Below, piece by piece: positions 12,301-24,300 of a DNA stretch of 64,000 bases. The translations under genes and the position numbers were made by a program. The stretch comes from Hippopus hippopus (taxonomy: Eukaryota; Mollusca; Bivalvia; Cardiida; Cardiidae). Positions within the stretch are counted from its first letter, which is position 1. Every line of letters begins with the position of its first letter. The notes under the pieces are model-generated. The model ran no database searches and was not told the origin of the DNA. It saw only the letters and a list, made by a program, of their open reading frames with translations. Location: positions 13,806,516-13,870,515 of the forward strand of contig OX328110.1 of NCBI GenBank assembly GCA_946811185.2, in the 5' to 3' direction.

Positions 12301-15300
12301 TCGGTCAAATGTCAAGGTCACAGTGACCATCAACATGTTGATATATAGACCAAACCTTGTTCGGATGATAACTAGACACAGAATTGACCTAGGTTCATCA
12401 AATTTGGCACAGACATGCGTCTTGGAGTGTAGATGATCCCTATTGATTTTGAGGTCAATCGGTCAAATGTCAAGGTCACAGTGACCGTCAACATATTGAT
12501 ATATAGACCGAACCTTGTCTGGATGATAACTAGACACAGAATTGACCTAGGTTCATCAAATTTGGCACAGATATGCGTCTTGGAGTTTAGATGATCCCTA
12601 TTGATTTTGAGGTCAATCGGTCAAATGTCAAGGTCACAGTGACCGTCAACATGTTGATATATAGACCAAACCTTGTCAGGATGATAACTAGACACAGAAT
12701 TGACCTAGGTTTGTCAAATTTGGCACAGACATTTGTCTCGGAGTGTAAATGATCCCTATAGATTTTGAGATTAATCCATCGAAGGTCAAGGTCACAGTGG
12801 CCTTCAACTCAATGATATATAGACCAAGCTTGTCCAGATGATAACTAGACACAGAATTGACATAGGTTCTTCAAATTCTGTATAGATATTCATCTCGGAG
12901 TGTAAATGATCCCTATCGATTTTTAGATTAATCCATCAAAGGTCAAGGTCACAGTGGCCTTCAACTTAATGATATATAGACCAAACCTTATCCAGGTGAT
13001 AACTACACACAGAATTGACCTAGGTCCTTCAAATTCTGTACAGATATTCATCTCAGAGTGTAAATGATCCCTATTGATTTTAAGTTTAATCCGTGAAATG
13101 TCAAGGTCACAGTGACCACCAGATGATTCAGGGCCCACGCTGCCGTTAGCCACTTGAGCCATTTGCTCAAAAAAATATTAAAGTGTCTCAAAAATCATCA
13201 TATGTGACTCAACTTGTGGCTCCAACATTTTATTTGCGTATTATCGGGGACGTAGTAAGCATCGAAGTCAACTGGAAAAAAGCAGAAGTCAAACGCGCGT
13301 GCCAAGAAGAAAATCGATAACCCAGTTTGTGTATCGGCGACTGTTTACAATCTTGTATGTATACACATGGCGGTGTGTATAATTATGCGAACTGTTGACA
13401 GATTATCACGTTTAACAATTGAAGTGGGCTATAAATCAAAATGATGACCTCGCTATTTCCCAATCAATTCTTTTGATATCAGTTTATGAACTGTGCCACT
13501 TCCTGTATCAATGTGGCAGTAGGGGGGCATGACTGTTTTACAAACAGACATCTTGTTTGCTTTTTTTTCTTGACCGATGATTTTAATTCTGTTTATTTTG
13601 TAGTGTGAGGCATAACACTTAAAACAGCAAGTTATTTGCATAGCCCTGTTGTCATCTGCTGTGTCATTGTGGTGCAAAAACTGACATTTTATGATATCTG
13701 TATTATAACAGATGATATTTACTTGAAACTTGTACTATCTGTTAACTATCAAAAGTAGAACCCATAAAACAGGGGCAGATAACCATCAAAATATTTTTGA
13801 CACTGTTATGCCCCCATTTGACTTAGAATTTTTGCTGAAAATCAAATACTTGCAGCCGAGCGTTTTTGCACCTGCATGCAGTGCTCTTCTTTCCTTTTCC
13901 CACAATATTTTCTACACTGCCTGAGATTAATTGCAATGGTTTGGCCACATTTAACTTTTGCATCTTGGACAAGTCAAAATATTTGTCGTTTGGTAAAGAG
14001 TTAAAGAATAAATGCCTAACCCTCACCACACATTTAATCCGAGTTTTAACGACCCTGAAAGGGAAGGCTTTTGAAAACATTTTGGGAAAAGGAAAAAATG
14101 CTGGTAACCAGCATTTTCTCCTTTTTCCACAATGTTTTCAACCCTTTAAAAGACAAAAATCATCACTTGAGCTACATTTAATCTGGCGTCTGCAAATGCT
14201 TCTAATTTTGTTGAGTCCAAAGAGTAAAGAGTGAATGAGGACATGTCATTTTGTTTGCTTTGATATCTCCATTCACGATTCACTTAACTTAACCTACCAA
14301 TCTTGAGTTTTGAGAAAAAAAGATGTTGGAAAATATTGTGGGAAAAAGAGAAATACTGATAACAGCAGCTTTCTACCTTTTCAAAGACAATTTCCTCCAT
14401 TTGAGCCATGTTTAATTTGTTGTCTGCAAATGGTTTTGATTTGGATAAGTCTGAAATATTTTTATTTGGTAAAGAGGTAAGTTTGGATATGTTTTTTCCC
14501 TCCTTTTTTTAGATCCAGAGTATGATGGATGCCAATCCTGTCGAGTTTATAGGCTATGAAGGTTGTATTATCTCTGGATATGGGTAAGTTCATTTTGTTA
14601 ACTCTGCCAAACGACAAAGAAAGTTTTTTCCAAAGAGACAACAATTTCAGTTTGATGAAAATAACTGAACTTCGAAATCGATAGGCAAGAAAACATTGTG
14701 AGAAAAGGAGAAAATGCTTGTTACCAGCATTTTCTGCTTTTCCAACAACATTCTCTCTCAGGGTCATTAAAACTAGGGACTGTGTTGTTTTCAAGTATAC
14801 ATCAGTGAAGATGTTGTAATTAGTTCTAGAAAATTCTTGGTTAACAAGTCCCACTCCCAATGTTATTTTTAACTCCATTTGAAAGAGTGTTTTTTTTTTT
14901 TCTTTCCTTCATTTGTTTCCTCATTAAGTTGCTTGAAAACATTATAGGACAGGGAGCAGTTCTAATGACTTGCTTCCTATACCAAAAAGATTTCATTACT
15001 GTTTTAAAAAAAGAAATTAAAAGAAATGTTCTTTGAATTTTTGTTCTATGCAAAGTTATAACATCTTTCTTTATCATTTACTTTTGCTTGAAGATTAGAG
15101 CAAATCTTTGTGCATGTTTTAATTTTTTTTTAGGCTGGATTCATTCACTTTTGAGTTGGAGTTTGAAGGTGCCATAGACCCACTGGTTATAGAATCTAGT
15201 TTTGATGCTGTAATTGACAGGTTACATTCTTACAAAACACTCTAACTCTCACATCTACATAAGAGACACCAGCATTTTCTTCTTTTCCCATAATGTTTTT

Positions 15301-18300
15301 GGCTCACCTGAACACAAAGTGCTCAAGGTGAGCTTTTGTGATTGTGCAGCATCTGTCATGCATCGTCCATTGTCAACTTTTACCTTTTGTAGGCTCATGA
15401 GGCCACATTTTCAGTCAGATACTCATGAAACTTGGTCAGAATGTTTTTCTTGATGATATCTCAGATGAATTTGAAAATGGATCATGGCAAGTCAAAAACC
15501 AGGTCACTAGGTCAAAGCTTTGAAAAACTTTGTGTATGCTCTAGGGGCCAGATTTTTAGTACAATACTCACAAATGTCAGTAGGAATGTTTGTATTGATG
15601 ATATCTCAGACAAGTTATGTCACGTCAAAAACTAGGTCACTGGGTCAAATCTGAGAAAAACCTTATATACACTCTAAAGGCTACATTTTCTATACATTAT
15701 TCTTGAAAATTAGTCAGAATGTTTGTCTTTAAGATATCTTGAATGAGTTTGAAAATGAGTCACATCAGTTCAGAAACTAGGTCAGGTCACCAAGTTGAAT
15801 CTTTGAAAAACCTTGTAGATGCTATAGAGGTTACATATTCAGTCCAATACCAATGAAACTTTGTCAAAATGTTTATCTTGCTGATATCTAGGAGGATTTA
15901 GAAAATTGGTCATGTTGGGTTGAAAACTAGGTCACCTGTGAGCTTGAATTTGTGAAAAACCTTGTGTACGATCAAGAGGCCACGCTTTTCAGTCCAATAC
16001 CAATGAAACTCTGTAAGAATGTTTTTCTTTAAAATATCTTGGGCTAGTTTGAAAATGGGTCATGTTGGGTCAAAAGGTAGGTCATTAGGTCAAATCTTAG
16101 AAAAAACCTTATGTATACTTTAGAGGCCACATTTTCAGTACAATGCTTTTGAAAATTTGTCAGGATGTTTGTCTTGATGGTATCTTGGATGAGTTGAAAA
16201 ATGGGTCACATTGGGTCAATCTTTGAAAAACTTTGTGTGCGCTCTATAGGCCACATTTTTCGTCCAATAGTCTTGAAACTTGGTCAGAATTTTTGTCTTG
16301 ATGATATCTTAGATGGGTTTGAAAACAGGTCATGTTAGATAAAAAAACTAGGTCAGATCTCGGAAAAACTGGGTGTACACTTTACAAGCCACATTTTCTC
16401 TCAGATACTCATGGAAGGTGATCAGAATGTTTATCTGGATAATTTCTTCAAGTTTGAAAATTGGCAATGTTGAGCTTAAAGGTAGGTAATTGAGACAAAT
16501 TCTAGAAAAAGCTCTAGAGGCCATATTTTCAGTCCAATACTAATGAAAGTTTGTCAGAATGTTTGTCATTATATCTTGAAAGAGATTGAAAATGGCTCAT
16601 TTATGGAGAAAAGGCTCAGGTGAGCGACTTCAGGGCCATGATGGCCCTCTTGTCTACCTATTCAACAACAAATACTTTCATTTGGAAAACATTTGAATTG
16701 TTGTCCGTAGAGTCTTTCAGAATGGATGAGCTTAAATTTTGCTGTGTGGTAAAGGATTACTTGCAATACAGGTTTCATTTGGTTGATTGATTGATTGATT
16801 GTATGGTGTTTAACACCGTTTTTAACATTATTTCAATTATATCGCGGCGGCCAGTGCAACTATCCATGCTTTCCTGGGGTCTTATACCAGTACTCTGCAC
16901 AATCTTCTTTCCAAGCCACTGGCTGCTTTCCCACATAATCATCGTCGAAACAATGGTCACTGGTGGGAGAGGAATGAATCCTGTCGCAGTGACTATCATC
17001 AATCCTCGGAAAGAAATTGGCCGAGCCAGGGGTCATAGCCAGGGATCGAACCCTGGACCCCGTGTTCTCAAGTCCTGCACGCTACCGACTGAGCTACCGG
17101 GGCTCGGCAGGATTCATTTGGACTAATATCTCTGTATATATCAATCATGACTTGATAATCAATGTAGCTATTGAGCAATACAGGGCTGTCATGGCCCTCT
17201 TATTATACCCCAGCAAAACGAATGTATACTGGAATCAGCCTGTCTGTCCGTCAGTGTGTCCGTCCGTGTGTCCGTCTGTGTACAAAATACTAGTAATTGC
17301 CTGTTTCTGTCAAGGCACTGGCGGGCGTATTAAGTCACATTCAGTGACAGCTCTAGTTTTGTCTTGCAGAGGATACTTTTTTTATTGAACAGTAACCTGT
17401 TTATACAATCTTTAGAAAAAGAGAAACTTTTCTTCACCCTTTACACACAATCCTAAGTTTCAACAACCGTGAAGAAGAAGCCTTTTGAAAACATTGTTGG
17501 AAAAGAAGAAAATGTTGGTAACCAGCATTTTCTCCTATTCCAATAATTTTTCTAATCTTACTGATACAAATAATATTATTTGTGCCACATTTTACTTGTC
17601 TGCAAAAGCTTACAATTTGGACTAGTCTAAAATTTTGTCTGGTGGTGAGGAGTTAATATAGTGGGAAAAGGAGAAAATGCTAGCTATTTATTTAGTACAT
17701 GTAGTTTGGAAATCGTGGTTTGATCCCCACTAGTGGCAATGTTTATATATGAGCCTCTTTTTGAAGGGCATGCCAGAGCCAATACCTATCACTTGCCATA
17801 CATAGAATTGATTAAGTAAAGAAGCTAGCTATTGCTGTGATATTACTGAAATATAATGTATCATGGAACATGTAGCAAAACGCTATTTAAACTTTTACAA
17901 AACAATCCAAGTTTTACTGACCCCCAAGAAAAATGCTTTTGAAGACGTAGGAAAATTAGGAACTGCTGGTTGCCAGCATTTTCTCCCTTTTCAATAATGT
18001 TGTTTTCCTTTTTAAAGATGAATTCCATCAATTGAGCCAAATTTGATTTTTAGTCCCCAACTGGCGAAACCGAAGGGAATTTAGGTTTGTGCTCCGTCCA
18101 TCTGTCTGTCTGTCTGTCAGTCCTCCCGCAAATCAGTTTTCCGGGCTTTTTTTTCTAAACGCTGGCAGATATTGAGCTGATTTTTAGTGTGTAAATCAAC
18201 TACCATGAGTTACAGATCAAGTTCAAGTTTTGTTCCAGTCCACTGATTTTGACGAAATTACGGGCCTTGGACTTAGAAAATTTCACTGAAAAAACAGTTT

Positions 18301-21300
18301 TCCAGATTTTTTTTCAAAACGCTGGCAGATATTGAGCTGATTTTTGGTGTGCATGTCAACCACCATGAATTACAGATCAAGTTCGAGTTTTGTTCTGGTC
18401 CACTGATTTTTGACGAAATTACGGGCCTTGGACTTAGAAAATTTCACTGAAAAAACAGTTTTCCGGACTTCTTTTCTAAACGCTGGCAGATATTGAGCTG
18501 TCTTTTGGTATGTGAATTTACCACCATTGCATGCACACCCATATATAGATCCTCGCCTAGATGGGTCCTAGGTAACTCATAGAAGCATACCGTTCCCTCT
18601 GTCATACTCACCATCATTCATTTTTTGCTGTTGCATCATTTTAGATTTCATATTCCTAAATGTTACAAATTAAAGTATAAACTTGATGTCTCTGTAAAAA
18701 TTTTGTGAAAATGGATTATGAAATTTGAAATCTGTCAAGTTGCTTTTTCATTCTATGTATGGGACCTAGTTGTGCCAGCGATATATACGGCCGGTAGGGG
18801 ACTGGGTATTGCTATGCAATACTATCAGAATGCTTGTTCATCTGCAATTGCTTTCACTATTGCCAAGTTTACAATTCATTTGTTTGGTAGAGTTCAAAAG
18901 ATGGTCTATTCACTTTTGGATAATGCCCTCAGTTTAGATGAGTCGAACATTTTTGTCATCTGGTAAAGATCTAACCAAATAAGGGTACCATCAGCCTTAG
19001 TAGTCTTTCAGTTTCAGTTTATAACGTTTCTTTCCAGAGATTATCCAAAAGTGAGGTTCAACAGATTTTCAGGCTACAGACTTGGGGAATTTCTGATCTA
19101 CTTATCAGAGCTGACAGATTTTACAGAAGTACCACTAACATATCAGCTCATTCGACCACTGTGGACTACTTCACTGGCGGATAGGTCATCCTTAACATTT
19201 GCTGACACAAGTAACTCCTTCTGTAACAGTGTAAGATTTGTGTTAGCACTTTACTAAACAACAAAAGTTTGGAATCCACCTAATTGAAAGCATTTGCAGA
19301 TGGCAAACCAGATGTGAAAAGGGCAATGCTTGTACTATACATTTAGATCAGACTGCACAAAACATGCAGTCTGATCTTTGATCTCTACTGCTTTTACAGA
19401 GACATTCTTTATAATAGCAACCTTGAAGTTGCAGTGTTTTTGGCATTTATTCAAGAATGAAAGCTTTATTTGGCGACTTAACTCTTTACCAAACAACCAA
19501 ATTTAGGACTTTATCAAGTTGAAAGCATTTGTAGATGACAAATTAAATGTAGTGCAAATTATGATTACCGTCTTTGATAGGGTAGAAAACATTGTGGGAA
19601 AAGGAGAAAATGCTGGTTACCAGCATTTTCTCCTTTTCTCACAATGTTTTCAAAAGGGCTCTTCTCCAGGGTCGTTAAAACTAGGGATAGTGTGTTATAG
19701 AGTTAAAGGTTAAAAGTGTAGGTATACCCTTTTACCTGCTAGATGTACGAAAATAACATTCTGTTTCAGTTGTGGAAAATACATATGAGCCATGCTCTGT
19801 GAAAAGGGGGTTTAATGCATCTGCGAAAAGCATCGACCCAGGTCAGCCTGCGCAGTTGGCGCAGTCTTACCTGGGCGAAACTTTTCACTATTGGTCAATT
19901 TTTTGTATGCCCAAAGACCAGTCTATCTCATGATTAAGTTGGTTGTTGAATAAAGTGGACATTATGGATCTGTAAGTATGTGATGGCTTGCTTGGTATCA
20001 TGGATCACGGAGATGATTAAGTCCCCTTTTGTCAGAGCATGGCTCATATATAGGATGAGTAACTTGACTGCCCGACATAAGGAATCAGTAATCATATTCA
20101 GCCATTAAGCGTTCTTTGCAATGATATCTTTGTCTACTCTGTCCACGAAACCAACTCATGTATTGTGAAGTAAGCTTAGGGTTAATTACGAGGGTTGTTC
20201 GATATGTAATGTGTATTGTACGATATCTCAAAAGCATTCGACTCAAAGTGAAATGAACATTACATCCCTTCAAAGTATTCTCCGCGGTTTGAAATACATA
20301 GTTTCAATCTCTGAATCCATTTCTGAAATGCGTCACGGTACGCTGATTTAGGTAGACCTCTGAGGCACTGACTGATGGCTGAGCCAAGGGCTTGTTGGGA
20401 CTTGTAACGACGACCAGATAAGAACTTTTTGAGTTTTGGAAAAAGGAAAAAGTCGCATGGGGCTAGATCTGGAGAGTATGGTGGGTGTGGCAAGACAGTA
20501 ACCTTCTCCGACTTCAAAAATTGCTTCACAAGCTCAGATGTATGTGATGGAGCATTATCATGAAGTAGACGAACATGCCTAAATCCTGACACAGGGCGTC
20601 GTTTAAGATAATATTTCTTGACCTTTTTTTAGTATAACATCTCGGTAATACCGACCTGTAACACTTTTGCCCTTCGGCACCGGAATTTGTATGGCTATAC
20701 CATCACATGAGAAGAATATGCAATAAAGAACCTTCTTTGTGCTTATGCTTCTTTTGGCAACTACAGGCCTTCTACCATGTTTAGTTAGCCATAATTTGTT
20801 TCCAATTTTTCTTACTGGTTCGAAATAGTGAACCCATGTTTCATCACCAGTAACAATGTTTGCAAATTGTCTTTGATTGAATTTGGGAAACATTTTGAGC
20901 AATTGCTTAGCGGTTTGTACTCATACCCGTTTTTGGTCATCTGTCAATATATGCGGTATCCATCTGGCAGAAATCTTTCGTACTTTCAAAATACGCTTCA
21001 AAATGAAATGCACCCGCAATAGCGATATGCCAACAGCGTTGGCAATATCACAAATCATGTATCTGCCATCACCTTCAATTATTTCCCTGACTTTTGAGAC
21101 ATTTGCCTTGCCTGTTACAGTCACATGTCAGCCAGATTTTGCTGCATCTTTGACAGACTCTGTGCCAGTCAGAAATTTCTTTCTCCACCTACGAACTGTC
21201 TCATAAGATACCATATCAGACCCATAAACTTCCCCCAATTCAGTAAAAATCTGCATTACCGAATGACCGAGTTTTGTGCGAACTTTTATATAAGCTCTAA

Positions 21301-24300
21301 TTTCTTTAATATTCTTAATCCGTTTCCCAACCATTTTTACAACAGTGGTCAACGACTAGCTCTATTGAAATGACTATAAGTTTAAAACTATGTGGAGCTG
21401 AAGGCTCGTGTTTATACCTTTGGAAAGGTATTGAATAGAGCTATTCAAGCGTATCATCATCCACGAAATCGTGCAAAGCGTTATTGCGCTGTGGTACAAT
21501 ACACATTACATATCGAACAGCCCTTGTATTTACCACATAATCCTGATCAAGTTTTAACAACCTTTAGAAAGAAAGCTTTTGAAAACATTGTTGGGAAAGA
21601 AAAAAATGCTGGTAACCAGCATTTTCTTCTTTTCCCCACAGTTTTCTACTCAATTAAAAGGCTAGTTTCATCATTTGAGCCATCCTTGATTTGTTGTCTG
21701 CATATGCTTTGACTTTAGACAAATCTAAAATTTTATTGTGTGGTAAAAAGTAAAATGACAGACATAGAAATAAATGCAGGAGTATTGTCTTGAGATGAAA
21801 TGCTGTTGAAAATACAGATACTGTTATATGGTTTTCCAAAAAATGCTATATGACACTATATGTACCTTTGCAGCCAATTTAGATCAAGGTTGGATTGCAC
21901 AAAACATGCAGCCTGATCTTATGTGAGCCTTCTTTCTTTATCCACAGTTGACCACTGTACTGATTGTATATGGTGGTTTAGATTCTTGTTCAGTGGAGGA
22001 GTTCAGGTAAGTAGATGCTACCATTTATTTCATGCTTTCCGGTAGGTTATCGAGAAATAAGGGTGAAATATTTTTTGGTATTTCATGGTTATGATCAGTG
22101 AAAAATACCGATTTTTATATTCTAACTCTTCAATTGAAGGCGGAAACAGTTGTTCCCATGCACTAGTTACCTAGGTAAAATGCGCGTGCCTCTCAACCAG
22201 ATGGAAATATGACTTAATTTACCCTACATTTCTTGCGCTTTACGTAATCTAGTAATGCGTTGCTATGCGGAGGGGGTATGTCAAGGGGAATAAGTGAAAA
22301 GAACTGTGCTGGATTTTGATGGAAGTTCCCTCAAAAAAGGATTAAAAGCATGAAATAAATAGAATTTTTTTTTTTCAGTGAAAGATTGAAATTTATTTCA
22401 TCAAGTGAACATCATTGGTAATATTTTCACTCGATGAAATAAATTTCGATCTTTCACCGTAAAAAACAAATATCCTCTATATCTTATAATTTACAATACT
22501 TATATATTGCTTTTCTGCCCATAATGTTAATCCCAATTTACCAAACAACAAATTTTAGACTCTTCCATTTTCAAAGCACCTGCAGACAGCAATTTAAAAA
22601 CTTGTTCTTACGAGTTGCAGTTCTCTGGTAGGGTAGAAAAAACATTGTGGAAAAAGGAGAAATTGCTCATTATGAGCAATTTCTCCTTTTCCCACAATGT
22701 TTTCAGAAGCCTTCTACACCAGGGTTGTAAAAACAAGGGATTGTTTGGTAAAGGGTTAATTAAGACTTTGCATATAGACCTCTTTGTCTCTTTGTCTCTT
22801 TTTTCTTTCTCTTAATTTTCAACCCTTTACCACACATTATAGAGTTTTAATAACCATGAGAAAGAAGCCATTTGAAAACAATGATAACCAGCATTTTCTC
22901 CTTTTCCTACACTGTTTTCTTCCCTTCCCGAAACAAATTTCAATTTTAGAGTCACATTTATTTTTCTGTCTGCAAATGCTGTGAATTTGGACTAGCCTAA
23001 AATTTTGTCATTTAACGTTTTCAACCGAACAACACGTCAAAAATGGCACCACTGATGGAATTTGCCTTTGATAGAAAACAGATAGAGTGGAAAAAGGAGA
23101 AAAAGATGTTTACCATAGTTTTATCCTTTTCCTCTGGGCCATGAAAACTCAGGATTGTGTGGTAAAGGGTTGAGCCTTCACCAAATGGTCTCCTGTTTTA
23201 ACAGTCCCAAGGAAAAAGGCGTTTGAAAAAAATGTGGAAAAAGGAGAAAATTCTGATGACCAACATTTTTCTACTTTTTCCAAAATGTTTTCCACCCTTT
23301 CAGTGATAATTTTTATTATTTCAGCCACATTTAATTTGTTGTCAGCAAATGTTTTCATTACTGACAAGTCTTAAAGATGCCCATCTACTGCCGGTAAGCA
23401 AAAACGCTGTTAAATTTCAAACAATTTAGAATGGTACAGAAATCAGTCCTTTGTGTAAACATGGATGAATTATTGACATATATGGTGTAATTGAAAAAAA
23501 GAAACACGGAGATTTGTATTAGAAACCGAACATTGGTCAAAAGAAAACTGGCTGATGATTGAAGCTGTAAACATTGGCGGTGCATCACGGAAATTTATCG
23601 TTGGTTTCCGCCTAGAGTCGGATACGGTGTAATTTGCATATAGGCCGCGACCTCTGTCTGAAAATTGAGGCTGCAACAGAGAAGCCTCCATTTTCCTTTG
23701 TTTACCTCATTAGACGCAGGGCGAAGGTCAAATATAGTCACGTGACAGAATGCATGATCTTCATACGAATCTACCCGAGTGTATAACGGATATATCGAAA
23801 ACTTCGATTCGAAAACTTCGATTCAAAAACCGGAAACGACGAGTCTGTTTACATGGAAGGCCGCAACTCAGCAAAATGCATTTTCTATCAAACGTAATCT
23901 AAGCAACCTTGCAACCGTCAGGCGCAATATTTTGGCATGAAGATATAAGAATGACTATAGTTTGATAAAATAAAGACAAAATGAGTTAAAACTGGCTGAA
24001 AATGAGTATAAGGGCCTCTTTAAAATTTTACCATCTGGTTAAGAATTAATTCTTGTACCCAGTGCTTTGATACAGATGACAGATGCTGAAAACTTATGTG
24101 CATTACATTCAAAAGTGTCTAAAGTTCTATATGAGATATACAGGATCTGACATGGGTTGGTGTTTGAGATATATAGGATCTGACATGGGTTGGTGTTTGA
24201 GATATATAGGATCTGACATGAGTTGGTGTTTGAGAGAAAATTTTATCAAACGAGTCTATGGCGAGCTTAATAACATTTTTTCTTGATGAGTTTAATAAAA

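Larger units (their letters stand above)
20183..21752 (-). mobile_element. Family A MITE split by a mariner insertion
   Basis: Removing the mariner (20189-21526) and one TA joins GGTTAATTA-type start to TTTACCACATAATCCTGATC, a normal family A left end. The rest runs through a hairpin near 21617 to GTGTGGTAAAAAGTAA. Confidence 0.65.

Noticed and set aside
14462..14878. 138-codon open frame on the minus strand
   Set aside because: It runs through a family A hairpin and overlaps the module 2 b exon on the other strand; a chance frame.
17036..17107. tRNA gene
   Set aside because: A and B boxes are present, but the 3' half does not form an acceptor stem and continues into a SINE body with an ATCA tail.
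17690..17750. SINE B box (GTGGTTTGATCCCCACTAG)
   Set aside because: No A box at the right distance and no body shared with other SINEs; may be a worn fragment but cannot be supported.
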